Shown here: in pieces, positions 1 to 13,400 of the stretch
How the letters are laid out: each line of letters begins with the position of its first letter
Position numbering within the stretch: position 1 is the first letter of the stretch
Assembly (NCBI GenBank): GCA_019648995.1
Contig: BLXT01000540.1
Coordinates: forward strand, 400,914-429,619
Reading direction: 5' to 3'
DNA length: 28,706 nt
From: Plakobranchus ocellatus
Lineage: Eukaryota; Mollusca; Gastropoda; Plakobranchidae
The notes under the pieces: generated by a model
The model's database searches: none
Told to the model about the DNA's origin: nothing
What the model saw: the letters and a program-made list of their open reading frames with translations, nothing else
Position numbers and translations under genes: made by a program

Positions 1-119
1 GGTAAAAAAAAAAAAAATCCACTATGAAACCGTTTATTTCCTTCAGAAAATTTATACCGCGTTATCCTATCCAAATGTTTAAAATAGAATTCAAGTGAAT
101 GGATTATTATTATTATTAC

Positions 120-217
<98 letters not shown>

Positions 218-1364
218 ATAGTAGTAGTAGTAGTAGTAGTAGTTGTAGTAGAAATTAAATCAGAAGCATATGAAAACTTAATTGAAAATACAGATCGATC
301 TGCATTTTCCAATCCTAAGCAAGATTTAGATCAATTCTAAGCTCAAAGAATAGACCCGCCTAGACGCACAATGCTTTGCGAAAAAGGCTTCATTTGTAAG
401 CCTTACATCGGGCGTAGAGTCTCGGCCAGATCTATTAATCAGAACTCAAGATTAATTCATATACCTCCAAAACTGTATCAGTTAAATTTTTACATATCCA
501 ATTGTTGCAGGATCTTGATATGGATAGTCTAAACCAAAAAAACAAACGAACTAAAATTATCCTTTTATAAGATAGATTTAGATGTAGGGCCTATAAATAT
601 ATATTTTTAATGTCAGATGGGATGTAAAAAAGGCTTTTTTTTTATTTTAAAGTAATTTTATTTATCCATGGAAGTCTTTGCTTTTACTGTTTTATCTATA
701 TGAAGTATGTATGAAAATTCAAAAAATTTTTTTTTATGCAAGCACCATGTTTTTTTTAACTAGGTGAGGGAAATACCCTCATTCCACAATCATCCATTCA
801 ATTGCCATATCAACACTGTCATCTCTCCATTTTGCTCTTTCTGTGGGACAACAATCTGTAATGCTCACTTCAAAAACATCACCAAGAGCTGGCTAGAACT
901 GCATTTTTAAAGACGGTTTTTGGCATTGTTCAGATGGAAGGAACTGCATAACTAGTTTTTGAGACAAAGCTCTAAAATCTTTTTTTTCTTCCAAATTATT
1001 ATTAAAAAATAAGTACATACAGTTATTGTGACATCACATGCTTTTTAATTTTTTCTTCTAGTATCTATGAGAGCAACATAAAAATATTTATCGTAAATTC
1101 TTTATTCAGATAGATTTTTTAAACGTTCGGGGTAAAAATCTGAACATGTCAGAAGTTTTTGTATCAGAGATGATTAGCTCATGTTTTCACCCTAATTGCT
1201 TTCTTAGCTCATGTTTTCACCAATCTAAACTGCTCTCTTGGCAACAATTCTTATTGTCCAGCCAAGATATACAAAACAAGTCGTAAGACACATGCTAAGT
1301 TGTATTTAACATTTTTCAGATATATGCTCAAGTTTATCATATTTTCCTCAATTCCATCTTTCAG
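1..1364 (+). other. Intron (5' partial): no exon seen
   Basis: AT-rich sequence upstream of the first visible exon. Apart from the microsatellite at 103-252 it holds an 18-base direct repeat (1174-1191 and 1204-1221, 30-base period). No conserved N-terminal ubinuclein motif and no promoter signal were found. Confidence 0.7.
103..252 (+). repeat. Compound trinucleotide microsatellite (ATT)n(AGT)n
   Basis: About 78 bases of nearly perfect ATT repeat switch at about 181 to about 70 bases of AGT repeat with a few substitutions. It makes long Leu/Val frames on one strand and Asn/Thr frames on the other, which are artefacts. Confidence 0.97.
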
Positions 1365-1448
1365 ACAGCAGTAGATGATGACCCGTTCAACGATGGTGTG
1401 GATGATAGAGAGGTGGCAGCCATTGCTCAAAGATTTGAGGCCAAATAT
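1365..1448 (+). CDS. UBN1: Ubinuclein exon: end of N-terminal HIRA-binding region
   Basis: Twenty-eight codons in phase 0/0, between the acceptor ttcag and the donor gtaaga. The peptide contains DDDPFNDGVDD and then IAQRFEAKY. This matches the family's DPFND segment followed by a short helix of the form A-(R/Q)-x-F-E-x-K-Y, just upstream of the Hpc2-related domain. In human UBN1 this N-terminal region contacts the HIRA WD40 propeller. The more N-terminal conserved segment (the LFEPD-type motif) was looked for in 1-1364 and not found, so earlier exons lie outside the window. Confidence 0.9.
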
Positions 1449-4400
1449 GTAAGACATATGATTCTGATTGTTTTAAACTTACAATAAGTTGAGAAAAAAA
1501 TATATTTGCTCTATAAAATGAGTCCATACCTTCGCAGATGAAGTGTATACAGTGTAAGGAACTGATAATAATCATTCCATTTTTGTTTCATATTCATTTT
1601 TTTATCTTGTCCCATGGCATGTAGAAAGGACTTAAAATTACATGAATCTGCCTTTAAATCTATATGAAACATGTAGACAAGCTTTTTTTTTTCGTGCAAA
1701 TGTCATTTCTTTTAACACAGAACAAATGGCCCTGTCCATATCAACTTAAAGTCACATTGTGTGCATTTGAAATCACTGATTTAAGCGAAAACTGTGTTCA
1801 GTAGCTTTGTAGTGATGAAAGCTGGCTATATTGTTATGATATAGTATTTAAGATCTTTAAAAAAAGAAACTTTTCGCGACATAGGATCTCAAATCATACT
1901 GTAAATGTGATTGTTTTTTTCTCTTTATTTAACTCTTAGTACAAATGGAGATTATTAATTTAGAGTATGTTCAAATCTTACAGCCAAATTTCATTTATTA
2001 TATCCTTGAAAGTAAAATAATGTCTGTTTGCAATGTTTGAAGTATTATTGTAAAAAAATAATTCTGGTTTGGAATTTTATCTCTACTCCTTCTACTGCCA
2101 ATGTGTGAAAAGGATATATCACAGATGAATGATTAAAAAAAATGTTATTTTTAAAACTTGTTTTAAAAGATATGAATGCTTTTGCTTGTTTTTGTTTGAA
2201 AGTTCAGCTCTTCCCCATCAAGATGTGAGATTTTGGTGGCACAGGAGCTGGTGATCCACAGAGGTCTGAGTTAGAATTTGAGCCCTCTACTGATGGCCTG
2301 ACTTCACAAGAGCCTGAAAACCTGAGATCAGCTTAGTAATAAATGGGCCCTGCACAAAATCAGCCAATCAGCAATCAAGATATGATAGATTTTATCACAT
2401 AATGCCAGCCAATTTGTTTTTCACATTTATAACATTTTTTTTTGTGTGTTTGCTTTTGAAATTTAACAATTTTTTTAATTTTATGAACATCAATTGTAGG
2501 GGCCCAAATCAGCTAATTCAGGGAAAAAGAAAAGGACACAGAGTATGGATGACTACTATGATCTTGGAGATGGATATGATGTGGATGACCCATTTATTGA
2601 TAATACAGAAGCGGTGATTATTTATTTTTTAAAATTTGTCCTGCAATGTAAAATAATATTTGTGAGTTCGAAAGGAGCAGAACTTAATTGATTCAAACCA
2701 AAAGGAAAAAAAAAATTGAAGTGTCATTATTTGTGGATCTTTTTTAATTAATAAACTATCGGACAAGATGATTTTTTTTTATATGAGTGGATGGTGTAAT
2801 TATAGATGAAATGAAAAATGAAGGGAAGATTGTTGATGCTGATGGTGCCTGTGAACAGAATCAGATGAAACCAAAACCCCAAAAGTTGAATAAGTAATTG
2901 CTTTGATTAATTAAGTGAACTTACTCTAGAAAAAGAGTTTTGTGTGTATTATTTTTTTAGATACATTTTGAATGTTTCCTTGTTTAGTATGATGAGGTTA
3001 TACCATCCACAATGACAACGAGGCATGGAGGTTTTTACATTAATCAAGGTCAGCTTGACTTTCGGTCGCTGTCAGATGATTCTCATCAGGTGTTTGCCAG
3101 TCCTAACTCTACCCCAGTCGCGAAAAAGAAGAAGAAAAAGAAGGTGGGCTTTTTTTGTTTCAACAATTTGGGAAGATTGTCTTCAATTAGTATTTATTGA
3201 AACTTTGCACACAAAAAATTTGAGGCAAAAAAAAAAAAAAGATTAGATAGTAAATTTCTTTTCACACTGATTTTCTCTAACAGATTCTATGCCCATCTAC
3301 ATTGACTTGTTAATATAACTTTAAATAGGAATATAGATATATATTATATGCAGCTTTTAAAACTTGAGAGCAGGATAGAACCATGTCAACTACAAAAGTG
3401 TTGCTCAAAATGTTCCTTTGTTAAAACTGGACTAGATTTTACGTTTTAAATGTTGAGAAAGAAAACAAACAAAGAGAGACTATATTAAATATAATATTTT
3501 CAACCATGATTACGTAGGCTAGTAAGTATAAGCACGAGTGTTTAAAGTGAACAATTGTTATTGACCTTTTCAGGGAGTTTTGAACTCAGATAGTGAAGAA
3601 GAGAATGGTGAAGCTTTGGTTAAAATGTACAAAGCAATGAAGGTAATACTTGAATTATTTTTTATTGTCCTTCTGTTTGTGTTATCTGTGCTTAGTAAGC
3701 ATTGGATTGTACATAGGCCCAGTTAAAGACTTTACATTCATTACATAATGATATTAATTAAATGAGAACGAAGATGGAGAAAAGACAAAAGAAAAGAGTA
3801 CTTTTTACTTCATTTAAATGTCTGCCATAACCAAACAGAAGCAGTATATAGACTTAACACAAACGATACAGCTTTTCATTTGGCTGCGACAGATATGTAA
3901 TGAGGAAGTAGATATTTTGAATTAAGACTTTTTATTATACATGTCTTTCAATGTAGTTCCTATATATTTTTTATTCTTGTGGATTTTCAAATTATTCATT
4001 TTTAAAATAGTATACAAAAATGATGTGTATCATCATGGAAAGATTTTAAAGGCTGCTTAAGTTGTTTGAAAATTTGAAAATAAATTTAATGTTTTTCAGT
4101 TCAGCCTTTTTTTTACTTTTCAAGATCACCTTATCATAATATGTACTAGAAAAGATTGTTGTTAATAATCACTGCTGGAATGCACTAACAACAACTTTCA
4201 TGAAGATTTGAATCTTTTAGATTAAGCCTCATCTATTTTTTCTTTTTATTATCCTGCAGCGCAAGAAACGTCTTGATCTTGAAAGTAAAGCACTGGAAAA
4301 GAAAAAAAAGAAGCTCTCAGATGGCTCTGATGGGGAGCCCATTAAAAAGATACGCAAAAAAAATCCCCTAAAGTTGAAGTAAGTTCCTTTTCCCTCATTT

Positions 4401-7400
4401 TTTAATTTATTCGTTTGAAAGATTTAATTCTATCAGAGAGCATGTTTAATCCTATTTCTAACTCTTGGGGTCAAAAGGTGTCTCAAATAGAATATTAAGA
4501 TTTTCAGTATTTCTAAAAAACTCTGCTTAGTTAGGTGATAATCACGAGAAATGGACAAAGATTACCATTTTCTACAGACCATTACACATCAAATATATAT
4601 TCCCCCCCCCCCAAATCTCCAATTTTGTTGAATTGGGAGTATTATGTCACCCTACATTTTATATAAAGACGAATCTCGCTTATTCCATCAGTGTGTTTTG
4701 GAAAGTGATGAAGAAAAATCATAACTATGATATTTGTTGAAAAGACACTAGTGGAATTAGAATCAGTAATTGAAATGGATGTGGTAATAGTAGTAGTAAT
4801 GTTGACAGAAACGGTTTTATTAATGGTAGCAGTAGTAGTTTTAATAGTAATATAATGGTAAAATTAATTTACAAAAGTGGAGATAGTGGTAATAATAGTA
4901 GAAGTTGTAGCAGCAACAGAGTAATATGGTAGAGTAAGTTGTAGCAGCAGCAATTATAGTTGTGGTTTTATAATAGCATCAGAGGTAGCAGGAGTAACTG
5001 CAGTAGTAGTAGTAGTAGTAGTACTAAAGATTTTACTTGTATTTGTATTTGTAACATGCGGTTGTGGCAAAAATATTAATAATAGATGTAATAGCAGTTG
5101 CAATACCATTAATACTCGTTGTAATTGTTGCAATAGCAGTGCTATTGGTGATAGTGGTAGTAATAATGGTTTTAGTAGTGATCGTTGTATAAATAGCTTG
5201 TAGTCTACATGATAGTAGTAGTGATGGTATTAGTAGCAGTAGGAGTAATAGTAATAATAAAGGTATTAGCAATGATATTAGTTGTGCTAATTCTAATACC
5301 ATAGGTAGTAGTAGTGGTAGAGGCAGTGCTAGTGGTGGTAGAAGTGTTAGTATCAGAGGTACACAAGTCCACAAAGTCTCTCCTCTCGGCCGTATAATGC
5401 GCAGCCTTTTATTTTCTGTAATATGTGAAATGGCAAAGTCATCGATAATATATAGAAAGTTTAGAGAAAAAAGGGTAGTCCATGATAAATAGATAACTGA
5501 TAGCTGAATTGTAGTGCAGATGCTCTGTGGACAGTGAGAAGAAGGTTAAGTTTTTAACTTAAAAAACTGAGTTGAAAAAAGAAAATTACAATACAAATTG
5601 GTATTTCTCAATGCTTAAAAAGAATTGTAGCAAGTCCTTCAAGCAAACGAAAAAAAAAAATCTTAAACTATTACATTGCTCTGAGAAATAAATCCTGTAC
5701 CTGTATTGAAATTGCCCTTTTAAGAACCACTATTTTCAAAAAACTATTACAGAACAGAAAGCTTGTAAAGTTTTATAAACAGCACGCAGACTCTTTTCAT
5801 GTATGGCATGTAGTAACGATATTTATTTGGTACCTTACCACTTGGCTGTTATGGTGTTGAGTTTTTCTGAAGAATACCCTAATTTGATCGATTTTGTCCT
5901 CAAGGGTTCTGATGAATACAAGTAATCTTGGACACACAGCAGACACAAAAGGAAAATAGTCCTCTTATAATGAAATGTAAAGATCTAGATGTAGACATTT
6001 TCCGGAAATTTAATTTTTTTTTCCCTCTGCAATCAAGTGGATAAAACACTTCAAAACTAACAGAGCTTGCAACAGTGAAGTGAATTTCAGATTTTATTTT
6101 GTAGCTCTACTGCAATCGCTTCATTTTTTTTCTTTCACTGTACCTATGCAGAGCAAGAATAAGTTTTTGTATTGATATTTCGGACTCACATTTTTCAGGA
6201 AAAAGTTGTCCAGGCAGAGAGAAGCATTTACTGAACCAGCAGCCCCCAGCTCGCCAGGCAAAATACCCACCCCAATGGCCACAAATTCAGCAGCCATTCC
6301 TGACACCTCTACCTCTGCCACTTCTACTGCAACCAGTGCCACCAGTGGAGTGGAGACTGCAGCATCCTCCTATGTCTCAGGCAGCATTGTAACCACAGCT
6401 GCAGCCACTTTTCAGGCAGCTACTAGTACTACTATCATTAAATTGACTGCACCATCCACCACAGAAACAATGGCCAATGGGATTTCATCAAACAAGCAAG
6501 AGGGATTGACCAAACCGGGTGTGGATTCTCAGGAGGTAATATGAAGGCCCTTTTTTTTTTGGTTTTTTTTTTTGAGAGATAGTGAGGAATGTGATTGGCT
6601 TTAGTAAGAAATAGATGTATTTGTGATAGGTTAGGAAGAGGGGAAGGGTTCTTCAGCATGATGTACAATATGGCAGATCATGCAGCAAACATCAAGAACA
6701 AACTTATTATGGGAATATTGTTGATGTGTAATTTAGTGATTTTTGTAACTCAAAATACTTCAGTTTATATTAGATATTATTTAATATCTAAATAATATTT
6801 GTCTAATCAATCTGAATTTCTTTTTACTTATAACAGCTTGTTTCAATACATATGAATAGAAGACGCAGCAGCCTCACAAAAGTGAGTCTAGTTGAGACCT
6901 TGAGAACCATACAATATAGCAAATCAAATGAAAATAAATACAAATTCCTTCAATCTTTAGGAGAAATCGGAAACATTTTCTCAGGACGTTATGAAGGATG
7001 AGTCGTCCAGCAAGTCTGGAGATGAGGCAAAGGGAGAGCAGCAGGCTGGTGATAAAAACACGCAGTTACCTTCGCAATTACCTGCTGAGCTTTTAAACTC
7101 TATAGAAAGTATAAAAAAGGCAAGGATCTGTTTATGTCTGTGTTACTATTGTTTATTCATTTATATATATATATATATTTAATAACAAGTCTTTAAGCTT
7201 TACTTATTCATTGGTTCCTAACTTGTTTACTCAGGCATATTTATTGATTGGTGGTTGTACTTTCAGGCATGCAAATATTGAAATTCCAGCAGAAACACAC
7301 TCCTCATGGACAGAACGACTCTCTTAATTAGAACAATATGAGCTTTTTCATTCCAGGTGTATGGGCTGTCATTTCAATGTGCTTGACTTTCCTTTCAGAT

Positions 7401-10400
7401 ACTTTCATAGCTTTTTAAATTGCTGTAAGGTAGAGTCTTTGGGGGTATAATTGCAACTAATTCATTTGAATCCTTTTATTACAATACTGTTTGCACATTG
7501 TAATAAATTTTTTTTTAAAATGACCTACACATAGCTGCCAATATTCCCTGTGTCCACCCTAGCTCCCAGCCATTCCAATCCAGGCTTAAAAACCTCTTGT
7601 GGGGTACAAAAACTCCTTGTGACACACCTTCATCTGTAAAACTTAATAATGGAGCGTTGTTTTAACTTGACCTAATATATCATCAATCTTAAATAATAAA
7701 AGATGACATTTGTACTATTATGGGAGGATCTTGTGATTATCAATGTTGCATTACATTTATTATTCCAGTTCAGGTTCAATCAATCATCATTTTTTTTTTC
7801 TTCTTTTATTCGTGGATCCGGAATTACGTTTTGTTCTTCAAGCTTTTGAATGGTGAAAGTTATTTAAAACAAATTTTTGTTTTATCATTAGTATGCAAAA
7901 GAGAACACAGAAGGAAATCGCAAGTTCTTTTCTCCAGAAATAAACAAGTTGCTGCTAGAGTAAGTTGAATTTTTTACTTACAATTTGTAATTTTAAATAA
8001 TTTTGTTGCCCTAAAAAAAATATGTGGTGCCACCACAAATGTCATGTTTATGTCAGGACCAGGTTGTTTTTTTTTTTTAAAGATAGAGGCATAATTGTGA
8101 TAATTCCATGCAGTTTAGCATATTAACTGGGCTGGCCGATTCTAACCTTTTTTTTTTGTAACCTACAATAGATGCTCAACAAGTCCATCCATAGCTATTT
8201 GTTGCAAAATGAGACACTTTGTACACTTCTAAAACTTGGATAAAGCATTTTAGGTGCAGAAATTTCAAAAAGGAATTTAAAGGGAATATACGAGAGACCA
8301 TTCTATTTTATCAGGGGTTTAAGATATAAAATCAAAACTTATAATACTCTGACTTCAGATTTTTTTGCTTTTTATATTTTGCTTGTAGTCTTCCATTTTC
8401 CAGCAGTCCCACACTATATTGCCAATCTCTGCTTTTGATATTATTTTGCTTCAGTCTTGGCTTTCCACCATTTCTGTTGCAATCTTGCTTTCATAGTTTT
8501 TTGTCATGCACTCACTCTTGCCCTTCTCTACCTCCTCCCTTTGCCCATCTCTTTGGTCACTGAAGCATCGAGCTGGGCTCCTATGGGCTTGCTTGGGGAA
8601 GTCGCACAGCCATCTTTGGCCACCTTGGTGAGCATCTGCCGTGCGGAAAGCCTGCTCTCCAGCGCCGAGCAAAGAAACTTCGGGAGGAGGACCTGCTGCA
8701 AGAACCCATACAACGTCTCAAAAAAGGTAGGGCAAAGACAAATGTAAAAAATCTCATGTAGCACTAGGTGTTGTCATTGGTCATGTTTGCTCATTTTCCT
8801 GTTTGAGAATGAATCAGATTTTCTTTGAAGACGAAACACATAATAATTATATAAAGAAAAGAATTTTTTTTTAAGAACCAACTTTTCAGCTATGAAGGGC
8901 GGGAAAAAATGAGATTTTTATTTTGTTTAACAACAACAGGCAAATAACAGATTTGAGTTCCTTAAATATAAAATATATATATAAAATATATTTTTTTTTT
9001 TTGGGGGGGGGGGCGCAGTCAAAATTAATAAGGAATTCATAATGAATGTGCAGTTGTTAAAGTTGTATGTACATGAAGTGAAGTGTTTATGATGACATTT
9101 CCCCAGCAATTGATGCTGTCATGCCAGGCTTGCAGGAGCAGCACAATCAAGAAGTTCTTAAAGCCAAGTATGTCACTTGTCCTGTATTAAGAAAGAAATG
9201 GGATAAAGGGAGAATAGTGGTTGTGGAGAAAAATGATTAGAGATATAAACATACTTGTGAAGGTGTATACAGCCGTGATATTTAAATATCCTTGTTTTGT
9301 TGATAAAAAATACTTGCACTGGAGAGATTCATGATTTTGTAATGATTGGAATAATTTGATGTGCTATATGAGAAAATAAATGATTTGTGTCATAAATGTA
9401 GTTTGAGTGGGAAATAATTTTGAAGATTGTTTATTAAAGGGATGTAAAATTAAATCCCACTGGTTGTGACCTTTAGCAAATGAAATGTTTTACAATTTTA
9501 AGAGGGATGCTTGAGATTTTTAACCAGAGCAGAGCATCATTTTTTCAGAACTAATGATCAGCAACATGCTATATATAGCTTTATCCACTGGTTGTGCGCT
9601 AATGTAATTTTTTTCTTTTAAGAAAAATTGCAAAAGCCTAACACAAAGTGTCAGTGAAAATAAAAAGTGAATGAAAGTAAAAACATTTTCTTACACTATT
9701 TAAGTTCTTGCTCATATGTAGCTAAATAATTGGTCATGAAAGTATAAATTAGTTGCTATTGCAATTAGACTGAGTAGGGAAAACACTATGTTTTTGTAGA
9801 TGTCCTCTTGAGGTTAATGTATTACAAAATTGCCTCCCATCATAATGGAAAGATTCTGCAGACTAGAGGTTTAACATAGCATTGAGTATTTGAGGTTAAT
9901 GCATTACAAAATTGTCTCCCATCATAATGGAAAGATTCTGCAGACTAGAGGTTTAACATAGCATTGAGTATTTGTTTTAAAAAATATGTAACGAATTTTG
10001 TGCAGCAATTCTATTTCCATAGAAATTTCAAAATGTAGGCTTTCTCCTAAATGTTGCAAACCTTCATTATTTTAGGGAAAGAGTTAAGGATGGTCAAACT
10101 GGAGGCTCAAATAAACTACACAAATGTCAAATTTCCAGTGCTTACAAATGTCAGAGTAGGAAATAATCCATTGCATATAATCTTTAAGGTCTGAGGCAAA
10201 AAAGGCTAATGCTACGGATGGCCCCAAGGAAGAAGCTTCTACCGAAAGTGAGGAAGATGAGACAAAACAAGATACAACATCCAAGAAACCCAAGCGTCCA
10301 AAAAGAAAATTTCAGTGGACAACCGAGACAAGGTTTTGAAAACCTCTATGACATTTTATCTCTTCATAGTAAAAAAGCTTTTTCCTGCCATGTCTGCTTT

Positions 10401-13400
10401 ACTATTTTTGTGATAAAAAGAGGGAGTGTGTATATCTTGGCCTATGTAATGTTGTGCCTTTCCCACTTTGCTCTGTGTCACATTTTCTTCAACTACAATG
10501 GCTGATCAGGCCAATATGATGATTTTTTTCATTAAAAAAAAAAAAAATTAGAATAGTTCACACGATATAATTATGTATAGCAATCCCATAAAATAAGTCA
10601 AGTTGTGCTTCTGTTTACCAGCTGCGAATGACAGGAGGGGACCATTCTCTTCTCTATTCTGGAAAGACTCTAGGCGTGCTACATATTTTCTGCACATTAA
10701 GCAATGGAATATTTTGCTCCTTTACTTTTAAATTTTGAGTGTTAGAATGATGTAGACTTGCATTTTGACTCATTTTGTTGGACTCTGCATATATTTTCTC
10801 TTCTCTCTTAATGTGTTTTTTTTTTCTCTCATTTTTTGAAAATTATGATTCAGATTAAACCCTAAAATCTTTGTTTATGGTTTGTGGCAAATATGTAAGA
10901 AAATGTTTAGAGAAATAAAGAATTTAAAATAAGCCTCAGATTAAATAGTGAATCTTGAAATAATATCACTTAGTGTCATAATGTTGTCCTAGCTTGTCTC
11001 TATTAAGTGAAGATAAAATACACACACTAATGATGTTGATTTAAGAATTAGAACCTCGGGTACATTGATTTGATGATGTCATTGATTATGTCGGGCATAT
11101 ACTCTTTCAGGCAATGCCTGGTGGAAATAGTCTCGCTGAAGTTGAAAGCCTTCAAGTCTCGTAATCAGACAGAAGAAGAGTATATCAAAGCGTTCCTGGA
11201 GTCAGCGATCAAACCTTTGTGGCCTGCAGGATGGATGACAACAAGGTCTGGTTAAAAGTGACTTTTTCAGTTTCATTTTCTCACACTTTTTTCTTCTTTC
11301 ATGATTATTTTAAAATGGGGTGTACAAAACAAACTTCAAAATTATACACATCTATAAATTCCCTAGCCAAATATCTAGATGCAGTCTTCTATGTAAAAAT
11401 TTACATGGTTTTTAGGTCGCAGGTTTTTTTTTTTCCTTTTTTAATACAAAGCATATTCCTTTTTTATTGCATCTCCTTTATTGTCATTTTGTGGCTTAAG
11501 TATTTGGACATTTTTTAAATGACCTGTCAAATTTATCATGAAGGGCAATATGCAGTAAGTGGTATCATTGTCTGAATATTATTATTATTGTGTACAAAAC
11601 TGTATAATTTAAAGGAATGGGCTGGCTAGAGCTCGGGAAATGAAGTTTACAGCTATGAAGAGGATAGAATATCAAACAGCACATATCAATTCATTTGATA
11701 ATACATTGTTTGCAAGAAAAAGTGTTTTCCTCTTTGTTTTCTTTGCAACTTGAATCACATAACCTATGCATGATACTACTAGTAAATTCAGTATTGTAAA
11801 AAAAAATTACAAACAAATATGAGAATCTGTGATATGGACAGATTCATGTTTGTAATTATGTATAGATGTAATGTGTACAGAATTTTTGGCATGGATAAAT
11901 TTTGCACTTTTGGCTCTGCCTAAATTTGATGTGAATTTCAGTGGCCTGTTCAAAGTCCTTACACTTATTTTCTAGTCTTTGCTTTTATCTTTTGTCTTAC
12001 AGAATATTGTTGAAAGAGTCTAAGGTGTGTCGTGAAGATTTGGATAAGACAGGAAACCCACAGCAGTGAGTGTTGAAGCTACACACCATATTTCTAAGAG
12101 TGTCAATCTATTTTTGAGATTATCCTAGAGTTATGTATATATGCAAAATGTTTATAGGACCATGTTTTCATAATCAAAAGTGTGCATATTCACATACACA
12201 AGAAAAGAAGAATATTATAAAAATCTGAGGTAAGGCAGAAAAAAAAAAAGAGGTATAATGATATATTTTTCATATTCTTCTGAAAATTATGCGTTTTTAT
12301 TTGGGCATCTTATGAGAAGGTTTTGGATATTGAGTTGTATTTATTACTTATCTTTGGTTTTTTTCCATCATAAAAAATATGAAGCAGAAAATTGTCAAAG
12401 TCTTTTATTTAGGGCTTCCCTTTTCATTGAAACTATTCTTGCTGATTTTTTAACTTGTTAGACAAATGCATTGAAATTATGATAATGTATACATTTCTTA
12501 AATGTACAAAATTTCTCTGTTTGTACCATTAAATTTCATCAATCTGCATAGGTATTTCTCTTATTTTCAGGGGCAAAGAGAAATCAGTGTCCCATGTTGG
12601 AAAGTCGCCACCATCAGTGTTTACAGCAGCAAATGTCACATCATCAGCTGCCAATGTTAGCCCGTCCCAGCCCCATGTGTGCAAGACAGAGGATGTTGTT
12701 GAGATTTCAGGCCCTGACAGGAGTGAGACTGAACCCACCAGCAAAGATGTAGAGAGAAAAGGGGCCCCTGGAGCAAGTGACACAGTTGTGATTCATTTGC
12801 CAGGCTCCACCAATGTGGCTTCGTCCCCCAGATCAAATGTCCCCTCTTCAACTCATCCCAAACTTTCACTCCCTCCAGTGGAGGTAATAGATATCACAGA
12901 CTCTCCTGTGAAGCCGGCCAGTTTACCTTTGCCTGGGTCATCTGTGGACAAATTTTTAACCTCTGTAAGTACATGATGCTTAATTGATTGATGTCAGTAT
13001 ATTCAGTGATTTAGTATATATCTAAGACAATCAAATGGCATATGTGACACAATTTATGTAATGTTAAGAAACCAAAATTAAAAACTAAAAAAATTCATCT
13101 GAAGCCTTACTTGGTACGATCGCGTCCTCATAACACACTGTAATTATAGAAGACATGGAGAATAATGGTTTGTCACTAGTTCTTTGATGTCCTTGAAAAG
13201 ATATTTTTCTTTTCGGTTTTTTTTTGGTCCTCCTGTGCCCTTTTTGGCTTCTGCTTTTAGCAGTCAAAGCAAGCTGATGTGTTCAAGTTAGCAGGCTTTG
13301 CACACCTTATGGAATTCTGCAAAAGCCATGGAATTTAAGAACAATCAGCTTGCAATGCTCATCAACCACCACTGAGCAAAATAAAAATATGTGCCTAACC

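Noticed and set aside
91..340. Poly-Leu/Val frame (+) and poly-Asn/Thr frame (-)
   Set aside because: Translations of a trinucleotide microsatellite.
5033..5374. 113-codon minus-strand open frame rich in Leu and Thr
   Set aside because: Product of the GTA-rich tract; no domain, no splice or start context.
8451..8764. Three overlapping open frames on both strands
   Set aside because: They overlap the real exon 8566-8726 in wrong phases; homology fixes a different frame.
10209..10505. 98-codon + frame starting in an exon
   Set aside because: Out of frame with the KFQW exon and running into intron.
12887..13267. Minus-strand frame at 13085-13267 with a basic KKKPKRK stretch
   Set aside because: Short, no splice partner, T-rich complement; likely chance.
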